Source: Symbiodinium natans (taxonomy: Eukaryota; Sar; Dinophyceae; Suessiales; Symbiodiniaceae). Taken from it: DNA of 64,000 nucleotides. The stretch lies in contig CAJNDS010002091.1 of assembly GCA_905221605.1 (NCBI GenBank), positions 248,001-312,000 of the forward strand, in the 5' to 3' direction. A program made the translations under genes and the position numbers. Shown here piece after piece: positions 1-11,690 of this stretch. Below the pieces are notes generated by a model. It ran no database searches and was not told the origin of the DNA. It saw only the letters and a program-made list of their open reading frames with translations. The first letter of the stretch is position 1, and each line of letters starts with the position of its first letter.

Positions 1-350
1 TTCCAATCACTTTGAAACTAGTTTCAAAATCCAGTTGCAAAATCGCTGTGGAGGGGGAACTGCAATTTCTGTCCGCACTTTTAATGAAAACCAGGAACCT
101 CTGAGATTCCTGCATGTTTTTAATTGCAAATTGCACGTAAAAAATGCAGATTCCCTTTAACAGCGATGTTGAAACCGGATTTTGAAACTATTTTGAAATT
201 AGTGTAAAACTACGGAAACGAATTTGAACTTCAACAACACGCATGAATCTCAGAGATTCTTGGTTTTCAAAAAGCGTGGACAGAATATGCGGTTCCCCCT
301 CCACAGCGATTTTGTAACTGGATTTTGAAAATAATTTGAAATTGATTGGA
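1..350. mobile_element. Long inverted-repeat (MITE-like) element
   Basis: The arm at about 2-115 is an imperfect reverse complement of the arm at about 236-350. Both contain a core reading GTGGAGGGGGAAC in one orientation and matching segments ending in CCAATCA. The spacer is AT-rich and no ORF is present. The arms suggest a foldback or MITE-type element, possibly cut by the window edge. Confidence 0.6.
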
Positions 351-2020
351 AACGAATCTGAAACTTGAAAAATAGTTACCTATTCCGGACTTTCTGCCCC
401 CATCCTGGCCCCTCACATGCGGCCCTCACGCGCGGGAAGTTGACTTTGGTCAGCCGTGACGAGAGACCAGTCAGAGTTTCCGAAAACTTGCCAGTCTCCA
501 AACAGTAGTACTACAGACGGACCCTCTGGGTAAGCTCTAAACCCGAAACCTTAAACCTGAAACCAGAACTCTTGAGCATCCTTTTCTGTGACTGAGTAGG
601 GGGCACCACCCAACATGCCAAACAATCCAGGAAACCCACACCTACCTAAACAGGCTTATGGTTTAGGTTTTAGGGTTTAGGGTTTAGGACCCCAAAATCG
701 GGACCCACAAACCTCTGAACCCCCAAAAGCCGTCTGGGCCTTTCTTTCACCATCTTCCGCCCGCGGCCGTCTAGCTGGCGCTCCAGAGACCTCTAGGGTC
801 TAGGGCTGAGGGTTGTTTTTCTGTTGTAAATGGGGGGGGGCGGGGGGGGGCGGCGGGGGGGTTCAGGGTTTAGGGTTTAGGGTTTTTCGGGCTTAGGGTT
901 TAGGGGCTTAGGGCTTCTGGTAAGTCCATCGGGGCAAAGGGTACATTTTTGGTTGATGAACATATCGGCGCCCCAAAGTGACCCGGTATTTCCTTACAAA
1001 ACTAATACAGGACAATTTCATGGAAGGACCTTTGGATCAACCCCGCACATGTGCGGCTGGCCTGGCAATCTTGAACCCTAAACCCTGTAAACCCTAAACC
1101 TACATCAAAGAAGGCAAAGGTTTGGGGGCTGAGTTTGGGGCTGTCGGGGTTGCAGATTAAGGGCTTCAGAGAGGCACCCCGTAAACCAGCCCAACCTGTT
1201 GAGACCGGAAACAAGCAGCACTTGTTCCGAGACTGTGGCATCTTGTCTTGACCGGTCCGGCTGTTGCTGTACATCTGCGCAGGTCGCTTTCGCTGTGAAA
1301 GTGTCTAACTTCCCCACTTCAACTTCTAAAACTCTGAACCGCAAACATCAGTACCCCGGACCCTTACCCTATACCCTCGATATCCCAAATTCAATACCCG
1401 CCCCCCCCCCCCCCCCCTCGGGTGTGGGGGGATTGAGGTGCTTCAAGGTTGCTGGTGCTCTACCAAAGTGTTAATATGTCTTTTTCGTATCTGTTGCCAG
1501 GCAGGGCTGGGTGATCCAGGAACCGCAGCTGTCGCGACAGACGTGTAACTGCAAGAAGACAAAACTACCTCGGCAATGGAAGTCACGTCCTGCTGGTAGT
1601 ACGATTGAGGCAGCATGCATGGAGACAAAGGCGAAAGTTGTGGACAATAGACAATGTGCATGCTCTATGCTTGTGCCCAGCGTAAACTCGACATCCTGAA
1701 CTCTGAACCTTAACCCTCTCCCTCGAATAATAAACCTCCCTACTCCCTGAAACTACATACCCGGTATTTAACGTTAGGGGGTTTAACTTGGCTGCACTCA
1801 GGAGGGTAGCTATAAATTAAACTTTTAGCTGCCTTAACAAGAAACCCAATAAACCCAAAAAAGGTAAGGATCTAAAGTTACAGTAAAGTACCACAAAGTT
1901 AATATTAGGCGGAGGGATTACAGCCCAAATCCAAACCGCCAAGCTGCACTCCCCGAAACCTGACACCCGCAGTTGCGAGGAGATGAGAAATGGAGCCTCC
2001 CGGGGGCTTTTCTGAGCCTG
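351..2020. other. Gene-poor stretch with degenerate telomere-like repeats
   Basis: Short CCCTAAA and TTTAGGG runs alternate with unique sequence and G or C homopolymers near 828-866 and 1400-1417. The unique blocks at about 1195-1310 and 1500-1700 read through without stops in places and could hold exons, but I could not join them to anything. No recognisable gene. Confidence 0.4.
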
Positions 2021-2109
2021 GGTTTAGGGTTTAGGGTTTAGGGTTTAGGGTTTAGGGTTTAGGGTTTAGGGTTTAGGGTTTAGGGTTTAGGGTTTAGGGT
2101 TTAGGGTTT
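2021..2109 (+). repeat. TTTAGGG telomere-like array
   Basis: About twelve uninterrupted TTTAGGG heptamers. They sit between unrelated unique sequences, so this is an interstitial array and not a chromosome end. Confidence 0.9.
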
Positions 2110-2282
2110 CGGGCTCCACACACAACCGAGTCTGAAACGCCTAAATCGCAAGGTCCGGAAACTCAGCCTTCCACATGGGGGGCTTACGAAATTAGGGGTA
2201 CCTTAGTGGGGTCCTTACTATATAAGGCAACCCAACTATTTGCGGGTATATTCGGGCGCCCTTATTCTCGTAAACCCCCCAT

Positions 2283-2470
2283 ATAGGGCCCCAAAACGCC
2301 CTGAGCCTGGCAGTTCTCAGCGGCTTTCTGCAAAAGACTGCGAAAAGACAAGTCGACCGAGCCGCTCATGAACATCCTCACCCGATCCCCGCTTGGCAGC
2401 TCCACCACACGCACTTCTACGGACTCCACATAAAACCTCAGGAAAAACGATGCGAGGCCAGACACGCTCC
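2283..2470 (-). other. Coding-like block, possible exon(s)
   Basis: On the minus strand a stop-free stretch contains a strong donor-like GGGTGAGG after a segment reading VVELPSGDR. It lies downstream of the MLF-like exons on the same strand and could be a 3' exon, but no in-frame join was demonstrated. Confidence 0.25.
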
Positions 2471-2568
2471 TCTGGCCTGAATGGACCCTGGGGCCTACTC
2501 AAGGGATGAGGCGAACTTAGTGAGTGGGGTTAGAAGTAGGGCAGCTACAACTTATAATTACTTCTAAG

Positions 2569-2662
2569 CCCTAAACCCTAAACCCTAAACCCCAAACCCT
2601 AAACCCTAAGTCCTAAACCCTAAACCCTAAACCCTAAACCCTAAACCCTAAACCCTAAACCC
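2569..2662 (-). repeat. CCCTAAA telomere-like array
   Basis: Near-perfect CCCTAAA heptamers, opposite in orientation to the array at 2021-2109. Confidence 0.9.
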
Positions 2663-2768
2663 AATTCATGTAACTATAGCCCTACTTACTAAGCGCCCGA
2701 TCCTCCAAGTAGCTGGCCAAAAATCCAACCCAGAGCCGAACAGTTGATTGGCAGTCAGGGGCTGTACT

Positions 2769-2902
2769 CCTACAAGGAGGGGCCCCCTTACTATACTAAC
2801 TGTCGTTAAGGGACTTACAACCTAATTTAGGATCCTTATAACCCAATTTCGGGCTCCTGGCTCCTAGAACTCTACTTAAAACTAGGGGCCCCTCCTTGTA
2901 GA
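2769..2902. mobile_element. MITE family B copy
   Basis: Terminal inverted repeat CTACAAGGAGGGGCCCC, with the matching right end near 2890-2901. The interior (ACTAACTG, TTAAGGGACTTA) is shared with copies at 3991-4118, 49482-49601 and 62373-62498. No coding capacity. Confidence 0.75.
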
Positions 2903-3292
2903 GGGCACAGGGCTTAGGGCCTAGAAGGCCTGACTGGGTTCAGGGCTTCCCTTCCTAAACAACGGGGCGGAGGCAGACATTGCTCCAAGCCCTGAACCCT
3001 AAGCCCTAAGCCACGAACCTGAAAGGCACGCTGATCCCCACCGTCTTCGCGCGATGCACTGGAGGGTGTTCAGTCCAAGACCCAAACCCTCGGTAACGCA
3101 ACTGTAGGACCAAGAAACAAGCACAGACATCAGGTGCTGGTGACCGGTGAGGGCGCAAGACCCAAGACCCCAACTTAGGCCTGAACCCCACACCCGACTC
3201 CCCCTGGACTCCTAAGCGCGCAAGCCCCGCACGCGTCTCAAGGTCGCAAAAACCCCAACAACCAGCGTTACCAAGGTTATATCAATACATAT

Positions 3293-3374
3293 ATGTACAT
3301 ATATATATATATTTATGTATATATATATATATATACTGTATATATATATGTATGTATATATATATATATATATT
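3293..3374. repeat. (TA)n microsatellite
   Basis: Imperfect TA dinucleotide tract broken by TG steps; stop-free frames through it are composition artefacts. Confidence 0.9.
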
Positions 3375-3474
3375 TTTTGACTGCCAGGCAACAACTAAAC
3401 TTCCTGAAATGATCTAACACACTTTGTAGTGTGATGACAGATGGGAGGCATTACAAGTGAACATGTGTCGCATG

Positions 3475-3558
3475 TTGGGATGTTCCCCTTATACTAACAG
3501 TCCGATAGGGATTGTAGCCCCCCTTTTTTGGACTGTTAATGTACGCGGAGCATCCCAA
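3475..3558. mobile_element. MITE family A copy
   Basis: Begins TTGGGATGTTCCCCTTAT and ends with the inverted form CATCCCAA. The interior ACTAACAGTCC and AGGGATT motifs recur in the other copies. No ORF. Confidence 0.8.
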
Positions 3559-3569
3559 GGTATAATTAC

Positions 3570-3785
3570 CCTACACCCTAAACCCTAAACCCTAAACCCT
3601 AAACCCTAAACCCTAAACCCTAAACCCTAAACCCTAAACCCTGTATGTTGTACCCTCCCTTGAGGTCTGGTGGGGGTCTTGGATTCGTGTCATAGGCTAT
3701 GGGGTCCCTACTTCCCCATGCTCATCCGAGTTTTGGGTTTAGGTTTAGGGTTTAGGGTTTAGGGTTTAGGGTTTAGGGTTTAATG
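3570..3785. repeat. Facing CCCTAAA and TTTAGGG arrays
   Basis: A CCCTAAA array at about 3570-3643 is followed, after some 90 bp of unique DNA, by a TTTAGGG array at about 3733-3785. Together they form an inverted pair. Confidence 0.85.
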
Positions 3786-3854
3786 TTTAGGGGGAATCCC
3801 GATGGGTTGGATTCCCAAAGCCCCTCTAAGCCCTCAGCAGCCAGCCTGCTGGAC

Positions 3855-3888
3855 CTCGTGCATGTTCTGAGCCCGATCGCCGACAGCA
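3855..3888 (-). other. Possible late exon of the MLF-like gene
   Basis: After a minus-strand acceptor TTCCAG at 3889, a 34-nt segment reads AVGDRAQNMHE and is followed by GT. MLF proteins have a GDRAH-like motif near the end of their conserved core, which is why I flag it. I could not bridge it cleanly to the exon at 5077, and its acceptor is followed by T, not the G seen at the better exons. Confidence 0.3.
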
Positions 3889-3990
3889 CTGGAAGAGTAC
3901 CTGCATGGCGAAACCTACTTGGAGGTTCATGGATACCTACAACTGCGTTTACAAAAAACCGTCTGCTTTTGCTATACTTAGGGTGCGCAT

Positions 3991-4118
3991 ACAGGGTGGG
4001 GCCCCCTTACCCTTACTATACTAACTGTAGTTAAGGGACTTATAACCTAACTTAGGGTCATTATAACCCATTTTAGGGCCCTTATAACTCTACTTATAAC
4101 TAGGGGGCCCCACCCTGT
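3991..4118. mobile_element. MITE family B copy
   Basis: Terminal inverted repeats ACAGGGTGGGGCCCCC and GGGGGCCCCACCCTGT are perfect. The interior is almost the same as the copy at 62373-62498. Confidence 0.85.
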
Positions 4119-4245
4119 AATCCTACTTTCAACCTATGAAGTGATCTCTCTAAGCCCTGAAACGCCCTAGAAAGCACGTGGGAAACCCGCAAACCTTATA
4201 ACGGCTACACAAGTCCAGAGGCTTGGGGGGGCCCTACTAGGGGGG

Positions 4246-4722
4246 TGTAGGGTTTAGGGTTTAGGGTTTAGGGTTTAGGGTTTAGGGTTTAGGGTTTAGG
4301 GAAACTTGAACATGGGGACCCCTGGGGCAATTGTAGAAGTTAGGGCCCGGAGATGTCGGCTCACATGGCAGCCTTCGAAGCCAAGCCTGAAACCCGAGCC
4401 CTGAAACCCTAAAACCCTGACACCCTAAAACCCTAAACCCTAAAACCCTAAACCCTAAACCCTAAACCCTAAACCCTAAACCCTAAAACCCTAAACCCTA
4501 AACCCTAAACCCTCATGCCCCAACCGCTGCGCCATCAACCCAAGAACCTCAACCCCGAAACCCTCCCCACACACAGCACCCCAAACCAAAAACTGAACCC
4601 TTCACCCTAACTTACTCACCCTGGTTAGGGTTTAGGGTTTAGGGTTTAGGGTTTAGGGTTTAGGGTTTAGGGTTTAGGGTTTAGGGTTTAGGGTTTAGGG
4701 TTTAGGGTTTAGGGTTTAGGGT
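4246..4722. repeat. Three alternating telomere-like arrays
   Basis: TTTAGGG at 4246-4301, CCCTAAA (with CCCTAAAA variants) at about 4404-4513, and TTTAGGG at 4624-4722, with short unique spacers. The spacer at about 4340-4395 could hold an exon of the MLF-like gene; the evidence for that is weak. Confidence 0.85.
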
Positions 4723-4747
4723 TAGAAGGGCTTAGGATAGTTATATC

Positions 4748-4848
4748 TTGGGATGTTCCCCCGTATACGAACAGTCCTGAACAGGGATTCATAATAGGGG
4801 TACTCTAATCCCTATTGAAGATCCGCTAGTGTAAAGGGGAACATCAGG
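4748..4848. mobile_element. MITE family A copy
   Basis: Left end TTGGGATGTTCCCCC. The inverted right end GGGGAACATC is partly degraded. The ATCCCTATTGAAG interior matches other family A copies. Confidence 0.7.
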
Positions 4849-5076
4849 CCACATAACTTGTAACCCTGAAACGTGTTACTAGCTGAGAAACGTGCTGCTA
4901 AGTTACTAGCGGAGACCCCTCAACAAAGCCTATCCATCCTAAACTCCAAAGCACAAACCTTAAGTCCTGAATCCCTAAACCCTAGACCCTAAACCCTAAA
5001 CCCGAAACCCTAAACCCTAAACCCCTGAACTCCTAAAGCAGAACCCTAAACCCGAATCCCGGAGAATGACGTGGGC

Positions 5077-8000
5077 CCTGGGGTTCCGGGCTGTTCGGTA
5101 TGGACCTGACCGTCTGCACCTGAACTTTAAGGAATTGCTGGGTTTGGCGTTTTGGAGTTTGGAGTTTCGGATTTCGGGTAAGGGTTTGGGGTTTAGGCTT
5201 TAAGGTGTTTTTGAGAGGCTTTGGGAGTGATGGTCATGGTGTTCGGGCCTTTAGGGGGAGTGGTTTAGGGTTTTCAGCCCTTTATGGGATAGGGTTTTAT
5301 CGCCTTCAGGGGTTTAGGGTTTAGGTTGGGGTTAGGGCCGTTTGGGGTGGGATCAAGGGCGTTTGATTTAGGGACCTTTAGGTGGTTTGGATGTATGGGC
5401 TTGGGGTTAAGGGGAGTAGGGCTGTAGGAGGCATGGGTTCCCCTACTACCCCCGTCTGTACTAGCCCCTTTTTGCAACCGCCCTACCGTTCTTAGGGGTT
5501 TTCTAGGGGTACCGCATTCCCCACCCCACTAAGAACCAGCCAGGTGAGTATCGGGGGGGGGGGGGTCTGCTGTGGGGTCAGCTTTGATCCGAGGTTCTGT
5601 GCAGGCCCTCACACACTTCCATCTCTCGTACCTTCATCAAAAGCCCTAAAACCCCAGGAGCCCTAAACCCTCGGAGCCCTAGGGAAGAACTGCTTGGAGG
5701 AGTCGGGGCTTCGTGTAAGTAGGCACAAAGTAGAGGGCGGGGGGGAGGGATAACCCTTAACCCCTAAACCTAAACTCTGTGAGCATGCTATAAATTGCTT
5801 GTCGCTATAGGCCCCCTAGGGACACCCATATGCATGACATGAAAGGTCAAGCATCTGGCCCATGCGGGAGGAGAAGGAGAACGTCTGGCAAGAGAAGCCT
5901 CAGTTTGGGTTTAGGGTTTAGGGTTTAGGGTTTAGGGTTTAGGGTTAGGGTTTAGGGTTTAGGGTTTAGGGTTTAGGGTTTAGGGTTTAGGGTTTAGGGT
6001 TTAGGGTTTAGGGTTTAGGGTTTAGGGTTTAGGGTTTAGGGTTTAGGGTTTAGGGTTTAGGGTTTAGGGTTTAGGGTTTAGGGTTCAGGTTCACGGAAAA
6101 GGGGGGGGGGGGGTGTTAGTTTAGGGTTTTGGGGCTCGTTTTTGCGATTAAGGGTCTCGAGTCTCAGAGATTTAGGGCTTTGGAGATTGGAGGTCTGGGG
6201 TTTCGGACGTCGGGTGTAGGGGCAAAGGTTCCAGAATGGCCTGAAAATGCACCCTGAACCCTGAACCCTAACCCCTGAACCCTAAACCTAAACCCTGAAC
6301 CCTAAACCCTGAACCCTGAACCCCGTATGTACCCTACAACTACCCATGGGCCCCTACTTCAGAACCCTTGTAAGGGTCAAGAGTTTGAGGCATCTGAGTA
6401 GTTGGTCACAAACACCAAGCCCTGACCCTAAAACCTTAAACCTAAAAATCCTAACCCTAAACCCTAAACCCTTAAACCCTAAAACCCTAAACCCTAAACC
6501 CTAAACCCTAAACCCTCAACCCTCAACCCTAAACCCTAAACCCTACGAACCCCCCTCCCCTAAGAGCCCTGTAAGCTTGGCTTCGCACTTCCATTACCTC
6601 CGCCGCCCATGCTGCTCATCATCATGTTGCTCCTGCGGCTCATGGTGACTGGCGTTGAGGGTTTGGGTTTTGAGGGTTTGGGTTTTGGGGGTTTTGGGGT
6701 TTTGGGGTTTAGGTTTGTTTAGGGGGTTTAGGGGGTTTAGGGTTTAGGGTTTAGGGTTTAGGTTTTAGGGTTTAGGGTTTAGGGTTTAGAGTTCAAGGTC
6801 TAGGGTTTAGGCTCGGGGGTGTAGGGGTTACAGGGTTTGAAGTTTACAGGGTATAGGGTTTAGACTTTCAGCATCTACCGGATGGGCCCAAATTAAAAGC
6901 GACAAGGCGGTGGTAACCACTTCTCGCACTTTTCTGGAAAATAGGCCCTGAACCCTGAAGCCTAAGCCTAAACCCTAAACCCAAAGGCCAGGCAAACAGC
7001 CCGCTTGGTGTGCGCTTTCGGGGACTCGTGTGGTATACAATTGCAAAGCTCGGAGGGTAGTTTGGGATATTCCCCCTTGTACTCCAAGTCCTTAGTAGGG
7101 ATTATTATAGGGGTGTACGATGATCTCTATCAAGGACTGTTCGCATAAGGGGCAACATCCCAAAGGTAGTTCTCTAAATTAAGGACCCCCCCCAAAATCG
7201 GACCCTAATGAGAAATACCAAATGAACACTTGCTGCTGCTGCTGCTGCTGCTGCTGCAGAAGAACAACCCTAAACCCTAAACCCTAAACACTAAACCCTA
7301 AACCCTAAACCCTAAACCCTAAACCCTAAACCCTAAACCCTAAACCTAACCTCGGAACGAAAATCAATGGAAGGTGCCGGTTCCACAGGGGCCCATGGGT
7401 GAATCTGCACCAAGAAGCCACCGAAACCTAGTGCCCTGAACTCTAGAGAGTAACCGAGCCCCCCCTGCCCCCACAAAAATATATATATATATATATAGAA
7501 ATGTATATATACATATATATATATATAGATAATAAGTTAATGGAGAAATAAACAAAATCTTAGCATCATAAGCCCTAGCTCTCGAGCACAAAGCCCAAAC
7601 CATACACCCACAAAGCCTGAAACCTCAAAAGCCCTGCAGCCCCAAGCCGAACAGTGTCTTTTTCGAGTGGTTCGGTACCCTAAACCCTCACAAACCCTAA
7701 ACCCTAAACCCTAAACCCTTTAAAGAGAACTTCAGCTCCACCGAGCTCCGGGCATGCCGGGGCCCATGCCAGGGCCCATGCCTGGGCCCATCATGCCACC
7801 CCCTCGGCCGCTCATCATCGTGTCCATCTCCTGCGCTTCGTTTTGTCTTTTTAGGGTTTAGGGTTTAGGGTTTAGGGTTTAGGGTTTAGGGTTTAGGGTT
7901 TAGGGTTTAGGGTTTGGGGGGGGGGGGGGTTAAGGTGTGGCTAGGGTTCTAGTTCTTTTGTTGCTATGTATATATATATATATATATATAAAGAGAGAGA

Positions 8001-9869
8001 GATATGTGTGAGATTGGGCTCTTTGGAGTTGTTTAGGGTTTTAACACTGTTTCTGTTTAGGGTTGGTGGTCCTTTTGAAGTTTTTTTGAGGGTTTGTGGG
8101 CTTCTCGTTTTTAGGGCTTAAGTTTGGGCTTTAGATGCTCGGGTTGAATTCTGGGTGTAGGCTTTAATTCGGGCTCAGGGTGTAGGGTTAGGGCTTGGCA
8201 GGGCTCCCTAAACCCGCAAGATTTCAAGGAGCTGGGGTGGCGGGTGTTCAGGGTTTAGGGTTCAGGGGCTTTAGGGAGGCTTTGGGCCCTATGGCCCTAT
8301 GCCACCCACACAACCAAAACCCGAACCCCAAACCTCCTATACCGTAAACCCTAAACCTTAAACCCTGAGTTTAACCTAAATCCTATACAAAGATGAGCCC
8401 CCCCACCACCCAAGCCTTCATCGGCTTATGTCTTAGGGCTTTCGTGTTTGGGGACCAAACGCACAGAATACGCTCAAACCCTGTAAAGAAAACACGCCAA
8501 CAATATGCCTAAAACCGCAACCCTACACCCTTCGATTCAATGTTCACATCTGCTGCCCAAAACCTCAAGCCCTAAACCTTGAACTCTAAACCTTGAGCCC
8601 TAAACATCTACAGCCTAAACTTAAGCCCTAAACCTTGAACTCTAAACCTCGAACCCTAAACCCTAAACCCATAAACCTGGAATCGTTGAACCCTGCCCCC
8701 CCCCCCCCCCCCCCCCCTGCCTGCATCATGCGACCCATCTGTCCGAACATCGAGCCGAAAAGGCCGCCACCAGCAGGGCCTCAGGTCTGAGACTATTTGG
8801 GTTTGGGGCTTTGAAGCAAGGGGCTAGGGTTTAGGGTTTAGGGCTTGGGGTTTTGGGATTGGGGCTTTGAAGCAAGGGTTTAGGTTTTAGGGTTTAGTGT
8901 TCAGGGTTTTCTGCGAGACGCGACCACTCAGACAAAGTGTGGTTTAGGGTTTCGGGTTTAGGGCTTCAAATTAGCTTGAAGCGCGTGCCCGCGCGCGCTT
9001 TCCTACAGGCTCTAGTTGATACTGGCTAATGCGCTTATAGTGGGATGCTTCTTGGACACAGGGGGGTGTTGAGGGCGGAGGGTTGTCTGGTTACAGCTGC
9101 AGGTTGTCAAGCGGGATACCTCCAAACTGTCACAACCGGAAACCCCACCCTCCACCCAAAGCCCTACACCCACTGAACTCCGAAACCTCTAAGGTCCAAA
9201 CCCGAAGCCCCTGATGCCCAAACCTTAAACCCTAAACCCTAAACCCTAAACCCTAAGCCCTAAACCCCCTAAACCCCCTAAACCCCCTAATGCCCCCAAA
9301 CCCCCTAAACCCCTAAACCTCTAAGACACTAACGACCTATCGAGGCGGAAGAACTGGTCAGCAAGGGCTTCCCCCACATTAACGTGCTTTGGATTAGGGT
9401 TTTGGGTTTAGGGTTTAGGGTTTAGGGTTTCAGGAGCTTGGGGTTGAGGGCTTAGCTAGGGGCTGAGGGGTTTAGGATTTAGGGCTTCAGGGGTTTTTGG
9501 TCTAGGGTTTGGGGCTTAGGTTTCGGGCACTTGACACGCAAATCTATTGGCGGTTTTTGAAGTGTTGGGGTTTTTGGTTCGTGGGCTTTGATCAGGATGG
9601 TTTGGGGCCTTGGGGTTTAGGGTTTGCATCCGCAACTCAGCGGCCAGCAAGGCTTACCAGGCTCCAAGCCACCGAAAGGCTGCATCATCATGTCATCGAA
9701 CATTCCGAACCTTGGCAGTTGCAGAAGTCCTATGTCCTACGACCGTGCTGGCTGGAACCAAAACCTCCCAAATCTCTACTTCCCTAAACCCTAATCCCTA
9801 ATCCCTAATCCCTAAACCCTAAACCCTAAAAACCCTAAACCCTCGGACAACCATGTCTTACAGGCTCAT
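5077..9869 (-). CDS. MLF-like protein, intron-rich gene (partial, 5' end included)
   Basis: Seven minus-strand exons join in frame: 9869-9862 (start codon; reads MSL with the next exon), 9710-9658, 8779-8721, 7830-7742, 6632-6598, 5898-5860 and 5119-about 5077. The protein starts MSLFGMFDDMMMQPFGG. Met/Gly-rich segments follow (GLFGSMFGQMGRMMQ; repeated GPGM), then FSCQTFSFSSRMGADGQVHTE. This order matches myeloid leukemia factor proteins: a short MSLFG-like start, a Met-rich region, then a Phe/Ser strand leading to G-x-DG. In animals MLF proteins act in nucleus and cytoplasm with chaperone and transcription roles; the role here is unknown. Donors are GT or GC, and every internal acceptor is AG followed by G. 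Introns consist mainly of TTTAGGG/CCCTAAA arrays, homopolymers and MITEs. The C-terminal part of the MLF core was not securely found; candidates lie near 4340-4395 and 3855-3888. The family call is from motif memory, without alignment. Confidence 0.65.
5433..5520. mobile_element. MITE family F copy
   Basis: Starts GGCATGGGTTCCCCTACTAC, as do copies at 15286, 43490 and 45645. The inverted right end is degraded. It lies inside an intron-like stretch downstream of the last secure MLF-like exon. Confidence 0.5.
5908..6085 (+). repeat. Long TTTAGGG array inside an MLF-like intron
   Basis: About 25 TTTAGGG units, starting some ten bases upstream (in gene sense) of the exon 5898-5860 and filling much of the intron between that exon and 6632-6598. 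Confidence 0.9.
6440..6800. repeat. CCCTAAA and TTTAGGG arrays flanking an MLF-like exon
   Basis: CCCTAAA repeats at about 6440-6545 and TTTAGGG-type repeats at about 6655-6800 lie on either side of the 35-nt exon at 6598-6632, in opposite orientation. Confidence 0.85.
7061..7164. mobile_element. MITE family A copy
   Basis: Left end TTTGGGATATTCCCCCTT, right end AACATCCCAAA. It lies inside an intron of the MLF-like gene. Confidence 0.75.
7230..7350. repeat. (CTG)n microsatellite plus CCCTAAA array
   Basis: About nine CTG triplets at 7230-7258, followed by a CCCTAAA array from about 7267. Both are within an intron of the MLF-like gene. Confidence 0.85.
7855..7990. repeat. TTTAGGG array, G-run and (TA)n tract
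   Basis: TTTAGGG units end in a run of about fourteen G near 7917-7930, and a TA tract follows at 7968-7990. All lie upstream of the MLF-like exon 7830-7742. Confidence 0.85.
9220..9310 (-). repeat. CCCTAAA and AAACCCCCT repeats
   Basis: Canonical heptamers drift into a 9-bp CCCCCTAAA variant. This is intronic to the MLF-like gene. Confidence 0.75.
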
Positions 9870-9929
9870 AGTGCGCACAGAGAGGCGAGGTCGGTGCAGC
9901 GCTGACAGGAGCTCCACAAACTTCTAGAC

Positions 9930-10790
9930 CCGAAACCCTAAACCCTAAACCCTAAACCCTAAAACCTAAACCCTAAACCCCCGGCAAAATGCACAGGCTA
10001 TGGGCTACAGCCCCTCCCCATGAGCACACAACTACCCCGTCCATCCCCCTGCAAGACAGAAAGGTAGTACCCAAACGCCCTAAACACGAAACCCTAAACC
10101 CTAAACCCTAAACCCTAAACCCTAAACCCTAAACCCTGCGCCCTTAACCCTACGCTCCACTTTGAGGATACATGGGACCCAACTGACTGTCATCCTGGCT
10201 AAGCACCCAGTAAGCCCTAAACCCCCCAGAGGCCAAACACAGAAACACGAATGTTAAAAAAACAAAGAGCTAAAGTCGTGGTCTTCGTAGGTTCTATACG
10301 GTATAAACCCTAAGCCCTGAACCCACTCCCCCCAACAAAGAGAGAACAAACACGCAATCTTCAATTCACAGGCCGTTAACCTACGTATCCTCTCCCCTCC
10401 CCCCTCTCCACCCCCACCGCCCCCCGCGCCCACCGCCCCTGCCGCCTGCAAAAGAAGAAGAAGAAGAAGAAGAAGAAGAAGAAGAAGGAGAAGAAGAAGA
10501 TGAAGAAAAAGGCCCGGGATTTAAGTCATGGGACTCTACTTTGGGCTTGACTTTTGAGGACCCCTTTCTAAGATCCTTGAGGTAGTATGACGGCCGCCAT
10601 AAAGGAACCTCCTAGCGCGTACATCCTGAGGGGTCCGAGTATGACTCCCTTGATTATTCCACACGCTAAACCCCTAAACCCTGAACCCTAAACCCTAAAC
10701 CCCTAAAACCTAAACCCCTAAAACCTAAACCCCTAAAACCTGAACCCTAATCTAACACTGGGCTGACCACGGGTCTTCTGCTCTGGGGGC
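9930..10790. other. Gene-free repeat stretch
   Basis: CCCTAAA arrays at 9940-9985 and 10085-10137, a pyrimidine-rich block near 10385-10440, an (AAG)n microsatellite at about 10453-10510 and CCCCTAAA variants at 10670-10750. This would be upstream of the MLF-like start codon at 9869. I see no promoter motif. Confidence 0.6.
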
Positions 10791-11142
10791 GAGCTGCATC
10801 TGAGCATCGGCTTGCATTCTCTCGTTCAGGGCTTTAGGGGTTTAGCGGTTTAGGTGTTTAGGGGTTTAGGGGTTTAGGGGTTAGGGGTTTAGGGGTTTAG
10901 GGTTGAGGGCATAGGGTTGAGGGTTTAGGGTTCAGGGATTAGGGTTCAGGGATTAGGGTTCATGTATGGAGGCCCCCTTTATTCATAGCACGACACTCTC
11001 TAGGAAGGTCCCGGAAAGAAGCCATCATGAGAGGACACCTCACTTCGTTTGGTGGCTCAGCACTCGAAAGCCACATGCTAGAACAGTTACCGGGTCGCTT
11101 CCCTCTTGCATTTAAGAGTTTAGGGTTCAGGGTTTAGGGTTG

Positions 11143-11144
<2 letters not shown>

Positions 11145-11200
<56 letters not shown>

Positions 11201-11234
11201 AGAAAAAAACTATATATATATATATATATATATA
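11145..11234. repeat. (GTAA)n and (TA)n microsatellites
   Basis: About thirteen GTAA tetramers followed by a TA tract. Confidence 0.95.
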
Positions 11235-11655
11235 CATACACATGCCCATGCCCCAACTTCAGATTCGAAGACAAACCCCAAAAACTAAACCGTAAACCTC
11301 AAACCCTTAACCCTTAACCCCAAACCCTGATAAACCCTAACCCCTGAACCCTGACCCCCAAAACCCCAAAACCCCAAAACCCCAACACCCCTAAACCCCT
11401 AAACCCCTAAACCCCGAAACCCCTAAACCCCTAAATCCGAAACCCTAAGCCCTAAACCCTAAACCCTGAACTCTGCCAAGCACTCAAAGGCACAGCCTCA
11501 GAGCTCTGGCTCCGCGACTGCCGCCTGGCAGTTCTTTGGTTGAAGAAGGGCTTCGTGGGAGTGTTGGGGATGTTTTGAGGGTTTAGGGTTTAGGGTTTAG
11601 GGTTCAGGGTTCAGGGTTTAGGGCAGTTTTGGGACTTGTTGGGATGTTTTGGGTT

Positions 11656-11690
11656 TTTTTTTTTTTTTTTTGGGGGGGGGGGGGGTTGTG
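11656..11690 (+). repeat. T-run/G-run junction
   Basis: A run of T passes directly into a run of G. Comparable junctions occur at 12597-12632, 48006-48038 and 56835-56877. Confidence 0.85.

Noticed and set aside
1002-1474. Overlapping small ORFs on both strands near 1.0-1.5 kb
   Set aside because: Three frames are open at once, no splice partners and no recognisable motif.
3212-3394. Tyr/Ile-rich ORF, and similar at 7364-7603 and 43817-44137
   Set aside because: Produced by TA-, ATA- or poly-purine microsatellites.
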